Shown here piece after piece: positions 8,201-18,038 of a stretch of DNA of 64,000 bases; position 1 is the first letter of the stretch; every line of letters begins with the position of its first letter. This DNA comes from Planctomycetota bacterium (GTDB lineage: Bacteria > Planctomycetota > Phycisphaerae > UBA1845 > PWPN01), in the NCBI GenBank assembly GCA_022711465.1, contig JAKLEZ010000011.1:147969-211968 (forward strand), in the 5' to 3' direction. A model generated the notes under the pieces. The model made no database searches and had not been told where the DNA came from. It saw only the letters and a list, made by a program, of their open reading frames with translations. Both the position numbers and the translations under genes were made by a program.

Positions 8201-10405
8201 TCAGACCGATGGGGTGACCTGGACCGTGGACGCTGCGCTCCGAAGACACCGGCGGATGACATCGAGCAGCACCCTGCGATCTATGGGCTTGGTCGCGTAG
8301 TCCGTGCAACCGGCGGATAGGCACTTGTCCTTGTCTCCGGCCATGGCATGGGCGGTGAGGGCAACGATCGGCGCCGAGCAACCCATCCTGCGGAGTTGTC
8401 CGGTCGCACCATAGCCGTCCAGAACCGGCATCTGCATGTCCATCAGCACCAGATCGAACGGCCGACCTTCCCGCTGGGCGGCTCGCACCATGTCCACCGC
8501 TACCTTCCCGTTCTCAGCCACGACAACGGTGGCACCGGCTTTCTTCAGCACGAAGGAGATGAGACGCTGGTTATCCGGCCCGTCCTCGGCCAGGAGGATT
8601 CGAGCCTCCAGGTCCTTGGGCTCGGCGGGTGGCTCGGTCGTGCGCTCAACGACCGACTCGGTGACCACCACGTCGTCGGGCTTCGCGATCCGGCGCACCC
8701 CTTCCAGCGGGCCGGTGGCAAGAAGCAGCGTGAACGTGCTTCCCCTGCCCAGCTCGCTTCGAACCGTGACCGTGCCCCCCAGCCGCTGGGCGAGACGACG
8801 GCTGATGGCCAGGCCGAGGCCGGTGCCGCCAAACCGGCGGGTCATGGAGGTGTCCCCCTGAGAGAACGGCTGGAACAGACGGCCGATCTGCTCGCTGTCC
8901 ATGCCGATCCCCGTGTCAATGACCTGGATCTCGAGGCAAGGATCCCCCCGCCTGATTCGGACCTGGGCCCCGGGTTCACCCTCGCTGTCCAGCGTGGCCG
9001 ACACCTGCTCAACAATGTCCGGCCCGGCAGCTTCGACAAACCGAACGTGAAGCCGGACACCGCCCGCCTCGGTGAACTTGATCGCGTTGCCGACCAGGTT
9101 GATCAGGATCTGGCGAACGCGGGTCGGATCGCTCTCAATGGTCTCCGGAATCTCGCCTGCATACTCGATGCGCAAGCTCAGACCCTTCGCCTCCACGCGT
9201 ATCTGCATCAGCGACTTGATCTCGGCAATCAGGCCGACCAACGGCATCGCAACACGCTCGATCTCCATCTTGCCGCATTCAATCTTGGACAGGTCGAGGA
9301 TGTCGTTGATGATCTGCAGCAGGTGCTGTCCATTGCGCTTGACGATCCCCAGCGGCTCCTGGGCCGCCCGGCTGTAGCTCTCCTCAATCAGAATGTCGGT
9401 GTACCCCATGATGGCCGTGAGCGGAGTGCGTATCTCGTGACTCATGTTGGCCAGGAATTCGCTCTTGGCCAGCGTCGCCGCCTCGGCCCGCCGGAGGGCA
9501 TCACTCAATTCAATGGTCCGCTCGTGAACCTGTTCCTCCAGGCTCTCGGTGTACTGACGGATGGTCTCGGCCATGTGATTGAAGGATTCGGCGAGCGTCC
9601 CGATCTCTCCGATCGCATCCTCGCTGGCCCGCTTGGACAGATCGCCGTCGGCAATAGCCACCGCCGTACGGGCCAGGTCTTCGACCGGCGTCAACACGTG
9701 GCGAACCGCGCCGAACGTCACCAGCAGGCCGATCAGGATGACCCCACCCGATATCACCGCGCTGAGCATGAGATGCTGCCACATCTCGGCACGGAGCGGA
9801 GCCATCGAGTAACTCAGGCACACATAGCCGATCGGGACACCGACGCCGGTCTTGGGGTCCTCGATCTCCTCCGCGGGAAGCGGGCCGAGGTCCAGATCGT
9901 TGGCCCGCCGGCATACGGGCACCCACACGATGACCTCCTCATTCTCGGAGGTCACCAGGAACGCATCCGGCTGTCTCGGGCGAACGCCGACCGGGGGAAG
10001 CTCGGGCTCGCCGCCGGGCGGAGATTGCCCGGACCGAGCCAGGAGTCTGCCCTCGGGATCCGTAATCTGGCCAAGCCTGAACTGGCCGGCCTCCCCAGTC
10101 GCCTGCAGAAGCCGCTGAAGACCCTTCGCATCGTTCAGCAGGATGTCCGGCTCGGCGGTTCGTCCAATGGACTTCGCCTGGATGACCGCTTGTTGGTGGA
10201 CATTCCGGACGGCCGTGCGGTGATGCAGGTAGCTGAGCGACGTGCTGAGCGTGCCGACAGTGCCGGCCAGAAGCAGAACACAGAAGATTAACGCCCGTCC
10301 CTTGAGACCCAAGTGTGGACTACTCCTCATCCAACCCAGCACGCCGGTCGTTCTTGTCCCCAGACCCCAGCCTGTCATTACATCGGCCTTTGAGACACCC
10401 GACAT
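8201..10405 (-). CDS. hybrid sensor histidine kinase/response regulator
   Basis: This 734-residue inner-membrane sensor has a first transmembrane helix at about 37-60, a periplasmic sensor region, a second helix at about 215-237 and then HAMP. A coiled coil leads into a HisKA domain with HEIRTPL (phospho-acceptor His323) and a HATPase with NLVGNAIKF, DTGIGMD and GGTGLGLA. A C-terminal receiver follows (acidic LLAEDGPDN, phospho-Asp656 in LMDMQMP, TAHAM). It would autophosphorylate and pass the phosphate to its own receiver, then to an unknown Hpt or regulator; no separate regulator gene is nearby. It is divergent from the binding-protein and TonB-receptor genes, an arrangement suggesting that it senses their ligand. 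Confidence 0.9.
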   Translation of the reverse strand: MSGVSKADVMTGWGLGTRTTGVLGWMRSSPHLGLKGRALIFCVLLLAGTVGTLSTSLSYLHHRTAVRNVHQQAVIQAKSIGRTAEPDILLNDAKGLQRLLQATGEAGQFRLGQITDPEGRLLARSGQSPPGGEPELPPVGVRPRQPDAFLVTSENEEVIVWVPVCRRANDLDLGPLPAEEIEDPKTGVGVPIGYVCLSYSMAPLRAEMWQHLMLSAVISGGVILIGLLVTFGAVRHVLTPVEDLARTAVAIADGDLSKRASEDAIGEIGTLAESFNHMAETIRQYTESLEEQVHERTIELSDALRRAEAATLAKSEFLANMSHEIRTPLTAIMGYTDILIEESYSRAAQEPLGIVKRNGQHLLQIINDILDLSKIECGKMEIERVAMPLVGLIAEIKSLMQIRVEAKGLSLRIEYAGEIPETIESDPTRVRQILINLVGNAIKFTEAGGVRLHVRFVEAAGPDIVEQVSATLDSEGEPGAQVRIRRGDPCLEIQVIDTGIGMDSEQIGRLFQPFSQGDTSMTRRFGGTGLGLAISRRLAQRLGGTVTVRSELGRGSTFTLLLATGPLEGVRRIAKPDDVVVTESVVERTTEPPAEPKDLEARILLAEDGPDNQRLISFVLKKAGATVVVAENGKVAVDMVRAAQREGRPFDLVLMDMQMPVLDGYGATGQLRRMGCSAPIVALTAHAMAGDKDKCLSAGCTDYATKPIDRRVLLDVIRRCLRSAASTVQVTPSV

Positions 10406-10646
10406 GTGTACGTGCTGCCTGGCGGATTTCCATCACACGACACTCGCGGCTGGCTGACGCAGGATCATCCCCGTGACCACAAACGATAAGACGGACCACA
10501 CTTTACGTTCAGTGAGGGGCCAGGATGCCGATAATAAGCCTGCTTGCGGCCATCCGTGGTCTACGGTGGTCCAGGGATCAAGGGGTTTCGTGATCCGCGG
10601 CCGGATCCGCGCCTCTGAGTCGGGGACATAAGTACGGAATGCCCTG

Positions 10647-11693
10647 ATGGCGACGAGCGGCCCACAAGTACACATCCTGTCCCCGAGACAGTCTCGCCTC
10701 ACCTGGGGATTCCTTTCACTCGCGATGACCCTCGGGACGGTCGCCCTCGCCCAGGCCAAGGTCGAGGCGGCTTCCGTCGCGATCCTGCTGGCCCCGCACG
10801 ACGCCTACAAGTCAGCGGCCACCGTTGCGGAGAAGGCCCTGCGGGACAAGGGGCATGAAGTGAAACTGTACGAATTGCCTCGTCAGGGCCCATCCGCGAC
10901 CACCGGAACCGCGTCTCAACCCGAGGCTCCCCCGGCGGCCGGTTCCGAGCTCCTCGAGGTGCTCAAACGGGTGGAAGGAGTCAAGCCGAGCGTGATCATT
11001 ACGATTGGAGAGCAGGCTACCTCGGCGGCCCTGGAGAACATCAAGGCGGTTCCCGTGGTCTACAGCATGATCACCAACGCCTCTGACTTCCCCATGACCG
11101 AGAAGACCAACACCCACTACTCCCGGGTCGCGGGTGTAACCACGGACGTGCTGCCCAAAACTCAGCTCCAGTGGATCGCCAAGGTTCAACCCCGAGTCCG
11201 GAGCGTAGGGGTCCTGTACAGTCTCCGGTCCAAGCGAACGGCGGAGGCTATCCATCGGGCCGGCACCGAGACCGGTCTCAGCATCGCACTCATCGAGACC
11301 TCCAGAGACGAGTTCGCCAAGGGCATCGAGGAGCTCACTCGCAGGAACTGCGATGCGCTGATGATGATCGCGGACGCCCAGGTTTACACCAAGGATACCG
11401 TCAGACCCGCCTTGTTGTGGGGCTTGAGGCAGAAGAAGGCGGTCTGGGCGTTCTCCGAGAACTTCGTCAAGAGCGGCGCACTCGGCGGCTCCTACACAAG
11501 TTATGAGTCAGTTGGGCAGCAGACAGCGCGTGTCGCGATGCGCGTCCTCGCTGGTGAGGCGCCGTCCAAGATCGGTCTGCAATATCCCGACCAGATCCAG
11601 AAAGCCCTCAACGAGCGGACGGCCAGCATGATCGGCCTCACGATCCCCGGCCCGGTCCTGAACGAGACGACGATTCGCTATGGCAACGAGTGA
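10647..11693 (+). CDS. ABC-type substrate-binding protein (PF04392-like)
   Basis: This 348-residue exported protein has a signal sequence ending near AQAKVEAAS, a two-lobed periplasmic-binding fold (SVAILLAPHDAYKSA start, PSVIITIGEQATSAA, PVVYSMITNASDFP) and the conserved end region GSYTSYESVGQQTARVA. It matches the ABC_sub_bind family also known from TrpX/YtrF-like proteins. In kinase/TonB clusters such proteins often act as soluble sensors rather than transporter parts. No ABC permease or ATPase of the matching type is adjacent. Its last codons overlap the longest possible frame of the TonB gene, so the two are probably one transcript. Confidence 0.8.
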   Translation: MATSGPQVHILSPRQSRLTWGFLSLAMTLGTVALAQAKVEAASVAILLAPHDAYKSAATVAEKALRDKGHEVKLYELPRQGPSATTGTASQPEAPPAAGSELLEVLKRVEGVKPSVIITIGEQATSAALENIKAVPVVYSMITNASDFPMTEKTNTHYSRVAGVTTDVLPKTQLQWIAKVQPRVRSVGVLYSLRSKRTAEAIHRAGTETGLSIALIETSRDEFAKGIEELTRRNCDALMMIADAQVYTKDTVRPALLWGLRQKKAVWAFSENFVKSGALGGSYTSYESVGQQTARVAMRVLAGEAPSKIGLQYPDQIQKALNERTASMIGLTIPGPVLNETTIRYGNE

Positions 11694-11787
11694 CCGCCAT
11701 CTGAGCTGTCCAGTCAGCACACCGCCACGACGACCGCGGGGCCGGATCGGGGTCGAGACGTTGACGGTGAGCCATGGAGCGTTTCCG

Positions 11788-13806
11788 ATGCTGATGACAC
11801 GTACAGCCTTCTTGCTTGCCCTGATCTGCGGATCTGTCGACCAAACGAGCGCGAGTGAGACCTTGACGTACGGTCCCGCTACACCGGCGGCCAGTCAGCC
11901 GGCCAGCGCCCCCGCGCATGAGTTCACCACTGACGACATCGATCTGCTCAGCCTGGAAGTGCCCATCGTCGTGACCGCATCGAGGCACGAACAGAAGATC
12001 AGCACGCTCCCGTATGCCGCGACGATCATCACCGCCGAAGATATCCGAGCCTCGGGGGCCCGGAATGTCCCGGACGCGCTGCGCCTGGCCGCCGGTGTCG
12101 ACGTGGCCGACATCACCTACAACGTCTCGGCCGTATCGCCCCGCGGAGGGCAAGGCGCTCTCGCCCGAAAGACCCTGGTACTGGTGGACGGTCGCCAGGT
12201 GTTTGACACGCTCTTCGGGGGAACGCTGTGGGGTAACTGGCCGTTCCAGCTTGAGGACATCGCTCGAATCGAGGTTATCCGCGGCCCAGGCGGAGTGACC
12301 TGGGGAGCCAACGCGGTCTACGGGGTGATCAACATCATCACCAAGGATCCTGCCGACCAGCAAGGGCTGACGGTGACCGGAGGTGGCGGTTCACGCGGTG
12401 CTCAGAAGGAGCACCTCGGGTACGGTTTCTCCGACCACAAGCTTCGGCTGCGCGTTTCCGGCGAATATGAGGGCAGCGATGGTTTCCGTCGCGGCGGTTC
12501 GCTCCTGGCCGGACTGGAGGACGACCTCAAGATCGGCCGTTCCGGGGTGCACGCGATCTACGACGCCGGCCCAGCTGACAAGATCACTCTTTCCGCGGGA
12601 CACGGGCTCACGGACGGCGGTGTCTCGGCGGCCCCGCTGGCCAAGCTCTTCGGCTCCAAGAATCCCACGGCTCAGGCCTCCTTCATTCTCGGCAAGTGGG
12701 AACACCAGGTTGCCCCGGACAACCAATTCGCCCTGAACGCCTACGTCAACGACTACTACGCGTGCCACGGCACTCGCTCGGTGGACTACCGCTATCAGCA
12801 GATCGCCCTCCAATTCACTGACACGATCAAGAACGGGGACGACCATACGCTCACCTGGGGCCTCGACACCCGAACGGACCTGCTCGATGCCTCCAACTCG
12901 GACCCCTATCTGATGAGCGAGGATTTCGCCTCCACAGCAATCATCGGCCTGTACGTCAACGACGAATGGCAGTTTGCCCCCCGGTGGCGGCTCGATCTGG
13001 GGGCCAGAATCGACTACGAATTCTACGGTGGGTTCGAGCCCAGCGGGCGCGTGGCCCTGTCCCGCGAGCTCTCGGACACGTCCTTCGTCTACGGGGCGGT
13101 GTCCCGGGCGTTCCAGATGCCACCGCTGGGCATCCGGTTCATGGAAATACCGATGCTCGGCGGGCTGGCTCACATGACGTCCGACCAGGACGTCGACGCC
13201 GAACAGGTCATCGCCTATGAACTGGGCTATCGAGGCGATTTCTTCAAGCGGCTCCAAACCAACGCCAACCTGTTCTGCAATCAGACCGACAACATGTACA
13301 TCGGGCATCTGCGCCCCGGCCCGCCCGGCCTGCTGCAGGAGTACTTCGAGAACGGCGTACGAGGCTGGACCTATGGCGCCGAGCTGGATGCCCGGTACGC
13401 CGTCAATCCGCAGCTGACCCTGCTGGGCAACTACACCTTCGAGCGGTTCGACACGAACGGTTCATACCGCGGGGCCTACATCGACGAGATCAGCCCGCCC
13501 CGCCACAAGTTCATGGTCGGCACGCGATACAGCCCGCTCGATCGAGTGCACCTCTCCGCCCACCTCTACTACGTCGATTCGGTCTCCGCGGTAAGCCCGC
13601 TGTTCCCCCAGTTCCGCCAGAGCTTCGACTCCTACTTCCGGCTCGACTTGCGCGGGGAGTACGAGTTCTGGAAAGACCGTGGCTCGGTGGCCGTGGGCGT
13701 GCGCAACCTGCTCGACCCCGACCACCCGGAGGGAAGCACAGCGTTCTCGAATCACGGGGAGGCCCCGCGCATGGTCTACGCGGAGGTGAGGCTCGTATTC
13801 AAGTAG
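11788..13806 (+). CDS. TonB-dependent outer-membrane receptor
   Basis: This 672-residue protein starts with a signal peptide (MLMTRTAFLLALICGS...ASA), followed by a plug domain from about residue 62 (VVTASRHEQKISTLPYAATI, IRGPGGVTWGANAVYGVINI) and a 22-strand-type barrel ending in VYAEVRLVFK. It would import a siderophore, cobalamin, metal chelate or glycan using TonB energy; the substrate cannot be read from sequence. The ATG at 11788 is preferred because GGAG lies at 11776-11779 and the signal peptide begins there; the longer frame from 11680 has 36 unrelated residues. It belongs with the binding protein upstream and the divergent kinase. Confidence 0.9.
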   Translation: MLMTRTAFLLALICGSVDQTSASETLTYGPATPAASQPASAPAHEFTTDDIDLLSLEVPIVVTASRHEQKISTLPYAATIITAEDIRASGARNVPDALRLAAGVDVADITYNVSAVSPRGGQGALARKTLVLVDGRQVFDTLFGGTLWGNWPFQLEDIARIEVIRGPGGVTWGANAVYGVINIITKDPADQQGLTVTGGGGSRGAQKEHLGYGFSDHKLRLRVSGEYEGSDGFRRGGSLLAGLEDDLKIGRSGVHAIYDAGPADKITLSAGHGLTDGGVSAAPLAKLFGSKNPTAQASFILGKWEHQVAPDNQFALNAYVNDYYACHGTRSVDYRYQQIALQFTDTIKNGDDHTLTWGLDTRTDLLDASNSDPYLMSEDFASTAIIGLYVNDEWQFAPRWRLDLGARIDYEFYGGFEPSGRVALSRELSDTSFVYGAVSRAFQMPPLGIRFMEIPMLGGLAHMTSDQDVDAEQVIAYELGYRGDFFKRLQTNANLFCNQTDNMYIGHLRPGPPGLLQEYFENGVRGWTYGAELDARYAVNPQLTLLGNYTFERFDTNGSYRGAYIDEISPPRHKFMVGTRYSPLDRVHLSAHLYYVDSVSAVSPLFPQFRQSFDSYFRLDLRGEYEFWKDRGSVAVGVRNLLDPDHPEGSTAFSNHGEAPRMVYAEVRLVFK

Positions 13807-13813
13807 CGCCTTG

Positions 13814-15505
13814 TCAGCGAGCCTTGTCGAGCTGCTCGAGCAACGCGTGCCTCGTGGCCCGGAAGGTGGCTGCGTCACAGTCGTAGCGATCGAAGGCCAG
13901 GATGTGCGTGCCGACCAGCTTCTCCGCCGCCCTGGCGTCGCGCTCGCCCAGCATGCTGAGCAATTCGTAGTCGGCGATGCCGTCGCGCATGGCCTCGAAG
14001 CGAAGGGAGTCCAGCGGGCCGTCGGCTCCCGGATAGACGATCCAGGCATCGCCCGCCGGCAAGTACTCCGGTCCGCCGTGAGGGCGAGTCGTCATCTTGA
14101 ACGGATCCTGATCCGTCCACCAATTGTAGCCCCAGTGCAGGTATCCCGTCGCACCATAGCGGTAGTTGATCCAGTGCAGTAGTCGGGTCTTGATCAGCGG
14201 CTGCTCGATGAACCGGTTGGCGTATTCACCTTGCGGGAAGACGCAGGTGTAGAACCAGACCTCGTCGCCGGCCTTTTGCCGCTGGACGTAGTGCTTGTAG
14301 TCCTGGTGATAGAAGTTGAGCTGGGGAACCCAGATGTCGATCGCTCCCACGAGGTCCTTGGTGTGGCAGGCCTCGATGGTCTTGAGCTTGGGGGCATGCT
14401 TGCGAACGAGGGCGGCCATGGCGCGGTAGCTCTCGATGTTGCCGGGAATGGGCTCGTCGGCCAGATGCTGAACATACCGGTCGAGCCAGCCCTTCTCCTC
14501 CAAGTGCTTGAGCAGAGTCGGGAAGTACCATGCGTAGAACGTCTCGGCCCCCGGACTCTTGGGATCGACCGAGGCGGACGTCACCTTGCCGTCCTTCACC
14601 TGACGGATCTGGACGACGAACTGTGAGTCCCATCCGCCGACCCGACCGCCGATGTGCCCGCCCTCGATCCGGCCGATCACGCCCTCCTGAATGAAGATCT
14701 CCACCCAGCGATCGAATGGCGTGAAGTCGGCCTCGAGCTTCCCACCCTCGCCAACCTTGTAGGCCGCCGATGACAACGGCGCGATCAGGGCCGCGTTCTG
14801 ACGATGAGCGGCCATGTTGCGGGCATAGCGGCGAAGCAGGTCCCAATAGGCCGGCGTATCGGTCTCGGGCTTGTTCTTCATGTGCGCCGAGGTCATCTGG
14901 AACCAGTTCGTCACCCACAACCGCGAACGGCCGACAGTCACCTTGTGCACTATCACCGCCACCGGCACGCTCGCGGATACGCTCTGCCCGTCCGCGGATG
15001 CCGTGATCTTGAGCGTGCCCCGATAGAGCCCCGGCTCCGCATCCGTCTTGACCGGGATCGTCAACCAGATGGGCTGGGCCTGGCCAGCCTCGACGTCGAT
15101 TTCCGCCCGCTCGAGAAGCGGATCCGGGTAGTCGGCCGGTACCTTGCGAAGCTGGTCTTTGGAGGGCGTCTGCATTGGCCGGTCCACGGGCACGTAGCCG
15201 ACGAAACGAATCGAGCCGATTGCCAATGAGCCGCCCTTGCCACCCTCCGGGGTGAGCGGATCGAGCGTCGCCCGCAGGCCTTGGAGGGCCTTCTCGCAGC
15301 GGGCCACGACCTGGAGGCTGGCGTGCTCGCCCCGGGCGACCTCCGTCGTGGCTTCGCCGGCCTGAAGCGGACGCCCGTCGCGAAACACCTTCACCAGCGG
15401 GTCCACCGGCCAGACCTCCAGCTTGGGCGGCTCGGCCAGAGCGGCACCGGAAGCGAAACCCAGGACCACAACGGCGACTCGGGTAAGGTACAACCTGCCT
15501 GGCAT
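13814..15505 (-). CDS. exported DUF4091 glycoside-hydrolase-like protein
   Basis: This 563-residue protein has a signal peptide (MPGRLYLTRVAVVVLGFASG...ALA), an N-terminal beta-sandwich (about 30-200), a TIM-barrel-like middle with HLADEPIPGN and WVPQLNFYH, and the DUF4091 C-terminus (HWGYNWWTDQDPF, EAMRDGIADYELL). The architecture is that of GH123-like/DUF4091 proteins common in Planctomycetota and Bacteroidota. The Asp-Glu pair in ADEP is the likely catalytic region by analogy with GH123. The start at 15505 has AGAGGTGA just upstream. It is convergent with the TonB gene, with only seven bases between the stops. Substrate unknown. Confidence 0.82.
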   Translation of the reverse strand: MPGRLYLTRVAVVVLGFASGAALAEPPKLEVWPVDPLVKVFRDGRPLQAGEATTEVARGEHASLQVVARCEKALQGLRATLDPLTPEGGKGGSLAIGSIRFVGYVPVDRPMQTPSKDQLRKVPADYPDPLLERAEIDVEAGQAQPIWLTIPVKTDAEPGLYRGTLKITASADGQSVSASVPVAVIVHKVTVGRSRLWVTNWFQMTSAHMKNKPETDTPAYWDLLRRYARNMAAHRQNAALIAPLSSAAYKVGEGGKLEADFTPFDRWVEIFIQEGVIGRIEGGHIGGRVGGWDSQFVVQIRQVKDGKVTSASVDPKSPGAETFYAWYFPTLLKHLEEKGWLDRYVQHLADEPIPGNIESYRAMAALVRKHAPKLKTIEACHTKDLVGAIDIWVPQLNFYHQDYKHYVQRQKAGDEVWFYTCVFPQGEYANRFIEQPLIKTRLLHWINYRYGATGYLHWGYNWWTDQDPFKMTTRPHGGPEYLPAGDAWIVYPGADGPLDSLRFEAMRDGIADYELLSMLGERDARAAEKLVGTHILAFDRYDCDAATFRATRHALLEQLDKAR

Positions 15506-15555
15506 GACGTCACCTCTCGATAGGACATGTGAACAGCACATAGAACGCATCCCAA

Positions 15556-15582
15556 CAGGTGTGGCACGGGCGTCTCGCCAGC
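15556..15582. repeat. 27-bp dispersed repeat, copy 2
   Basis: Second copy of the segment at 3128-3154, with two mismatches, placed between the divergent DUF4091 and permease genes. It is not inside a coding frame. Confidence 0.55.
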
Positions 15583-15732
15583 AAGGACCGATGCGGGACA
15601 CCTGGGTCTCGGGCCTATGGGGACAGGCTCCTCGCCGCCGGCATGCTACGCGGTCGCAAGCCGCCAGGCAAACCCCGACATTGCGGTATGCACCTCGGGA
15701 GTTATGCTATCCGCCAAGGAGGAGCGCGACAG

Positions 15733-16764
15733 ATGATGACCAGCGGTCTCCGCCATTACCGCCACCTGCTTCTTGCCCTGTTGGGCGTTTACGCGGCCAT
15801 GATCCTGCTGTCCGCCCTGGACACGCAGGGCCAGCCGCTCGACCCCACGAAGTGGCGGCTGGGCATACCCCAGTTCCTGGTGATCGAGCGGGACGACGCC
15901 TGGGTCTTCAACGACACCAACCAGATCAATATCCTCAAGCAGGCAGCTATCAACCTGACCCTCGGCGTGGGTATGACCTTCGTCATTCTGACCGGCGGGA
16001 TCGACCTCTCCGTCGGCTCGGCCGTGGCCCTGTGCAACGTCGTCTTCGTGGCTGTGGTTCAATCGTGCAGGCCTTCCGGGCCACCGACCTGGGGCATGGT
16101 GTCAGTCGGACTGGCTGCTTCACTGGCGGTGGGACTGGCCTGCGGGGCGGGCAACGGCTGGCTCTCCGTGAGGCTGCGAATCCCCTCCTTCATCGTGACC
16201 CTGGCCACGCTACTGGTCATTCGCGGCCTGGCCTACTGGGTCAGCGGGGGAGAGACCGAGCTCCTGGCCTGCACACCGACCATGGCTTCGGTGATTCCGA
16301 TCCTGGTGGCGATTGTGGCCGTAGCGGCCGGGGGCCTGTTCCTGGCGACCACCGTTGCTGGCCGGAGGGTGTACGCCGTAGGCGGCAACCTGCTGGCCTG
16401 CGAGTACTCAGGCGTGCGGACCGGCCGGGTGCGGATCATGTGCTTTGCCTTCAGTGGACTCTGCGCCGGGCTGGCAGGCATGATCTACTGGTCCCGGGTG
16501 GCGACCGGCAGCTACACGGCCGGGGAGGGCTTCGAGCTGTACGCTATCGCCGCCGTCGTGCTCGGCGGTACGCGGCTCGCCGGCGGAGAGGGATCGGTGG
16601 TCGGAACGCTCATCGGGGCGCTGATCATGGCCGTCCTGGCCAACGGGCTGAACACCGCGAACGTGCACGAGTCGACGCAGAAGATCATCGTCGGTTGCGT
16701 TCTGGTCGTGGCGGCGTACATTGACAGCCGGCGCAGCCAGGGAACGACTGCAGTGGCGATGTGA
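15733..16764 (+). CDS. sugar ABC transporter permease, RbsC family
   Basis: This 343-residue inner-membrane protein has about eight to ten helices and the RbsC/AraH/XylH signature (VILTGGIDLSVGS, VYAVGGN, VVLGGTRLAGGEGSVVGT). It would form the channel of a monosaccharide importer. A strong AAGGAGG at 15716-15722 sets the start at the first of two adjacent ATGs; the longer frame from 15559 crosses intergenic repeat DNA. The loop between helices 1 and 2 is longer than in E. coli RbsC by about 40 residues. The cognate binding protein follows 112 bases downstream. No ATP-binding subunit gene lies anywhere in the cluster. Confidence 0.88.
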   Translation: MMTSGLRHYRHLLLALLGVYAAMILLSALDTQGQPLDPTKWRLGIPQFLVIERDDAWVFNDTNQINILKQAAINLTLGVGMTFVILTGGIDLSVGSAVALCNVVFVAVVQSCRPSGPPTWGMVSVGLAASLAVGLACGAGNGWLSVRLRIPSFIVTLATLLVIRGLAYWVSGGETELLACTPTMASVIPILVAIVAVAAGGLFLATTVAGRRVYAVGGNLLACEYSGVRTGRVRIMCFAFSGLCAGLAGMIYWSRVATGSYTAGEGFELYAIAAVVLGGTRLAGGEGSVVGTLIGALIMAVLANGLNTANVHESTQKIIVGCVLVVAAYIDSRRSQGTTAVAM

Positions 16765-16876
16765 GCCCGACCGCTGTGCGGCGCCGTGTTCGGAAAGTGG
16801 GGAGCGAGCGGCGAGGGTGGGACCGCTTCATCACATGGGTAGCCGCCGTCGGTGGCGGTTGTAGGAGTGACTTGAC

Positions 16877-17854
16877 ATGATGCGCAAGACCATCATCGTG
16901 ACGTCGTTCTGGGCAGTGACGTCCCTGTTCCTAACCGGCTGCAAGCAGGAAGGACAGCCATCGAGCACCACCAAGCCGTCGGGATCGGCCCTGCGGGTGA
17001 CACTGCTGATGAAGGCCCGCACCAACCCGTTCTTCGAGAAGATGGCCGCCGGCGCAGAGCTGGCTGCCAAGGAACAAGGCGTCCAGCTCGACGTCATGGC
17101 GGTGGACAGGGAAACCGACACCGCCGGGCAGGCCGCTCATGTCGAGACCGCGATCGGCAAGGGCTCGAAGGTGATCCTGGTCGCACCAGCCGACTCCAAG
17201 GCGATCATCGCCCCGCTGCTGAACGCCCAGGCTCACGGTATCAAGATCATCAATCTCGACAACCGGATCGACGCGGCTGCCGCCAGGGACGCGGGCCTGA
17301 AGATTGAGACTTTCATCGGTCCGGACAATGCCGAAGGTGCCCGCAAGAGCACCGAAGCCCTGATCGCCAAGATCGGCGGCGAGGGTAAGCTGGCCATGCT
17401 CGAGGGCATCCGCGGGGTAGACAATGCCGAGAACCGCAAACGCGGCTTCGAGCAGGCGGTCAAGGCGACCGATGGCAAGGTCACGATCGCGGCCATGGAT
17501 ACCGCGGAGTGGGCGACCGAGCCGGCCCTCAAGAAGATGGAGAGCATCCTCAATACGAACCCAGGACTCAAGGGCGTGTTTTGCGCCAACGACATGATGG
17601 CCCTGGGCGCGATCCAGGCCATCGCCTCGGCCGGCAAGACCGGCAAAGTCTTCGTGGCCGGCTACGACAACCTCGCCGCCGCCCGTGAGGCGATCCGAGC
17701 GGGCACGCTCCACGCCACCATCGAGCAGCATCCCGACACGATGGGCAAGCTGGGCGTCGAAGCCGCTGTGGCCGTCGCCAAGGGGGCTACCCTGCCACCG
17801 GAGACACCGGTGCCGACCGATCTGGTGACTGCCAAGAATGTGCAGGGGCAGTGA
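16877..17854 (+). CDS. sugar-binding lipoprotein of ABC importer, RbsB-like
   Basis: This 325-residue lipoprotein has lipobox LTGC (Cys22) followed by a type I periplasmic binding fold: MKARTNPFFEKMAAGAELAA, APADSKAIIAPL, VFCANDMMALGAIQA and FVAGYDN. It presents a monosaccharide or related ligand to the permease encoded upstream. AGGAG lies about ten bases before the ATG. Being lipid-anchored rather than soluble is unusual for Gram-negative RbsB but common for planctomycete binding proteins. Confidence 0.88.
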   Translation: MMRKTIIVTSFWAVTSLFLTGCKQEGQPSSTTKPSGSALRVTLLMKARTNPFFEKMAAGAELAAKEQGVQLDVMAVDRETDTAGQAAHVETAIGKGSKVILVAPADSKAIIAPLLNAQAHGIKIINLDNRIDAAAARDAGLKIETFIGPDNAEGARKSTEALIAKIGGEGKLAMLEGIRGVDNAENRKRGFEQAVKATDGKVTIAAMDTAEWATEPALKKMESILNTNPGLKGVFCANDMMALGAIQAIASAGKTGKVFVAGYDNLAAAREAIRAGTLHATIEQHPDTMGKLGVEAAVAVAKGATLPPETPVPTDLVTAKNVQGQ

Positions 17855-18038
17855 GAGGCCGTCGCGTTCGGTACGCCGGCCGCCCGGACTGCGATCGGCC
17901 AACGTGGGGAGACACTCCATCTTGTGGCGTCCACTCCTCGTTCGAGGGAGCACTCTGTCATCGGCATCGGCTACCTGAGCACCTCCACCGGGCGGCAGCT
18001 GAATCGAGGAACAAACGTGCCGCGATATTGAACTCGGG

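Noticed and set aside
8348..10291. 647-codon plus-strand frame over the kinase gene
   Set aside because: Shadow of the hybrid kinase; the composition is typical of an antisense frame (rich in Arg, Gly, His, Leu).
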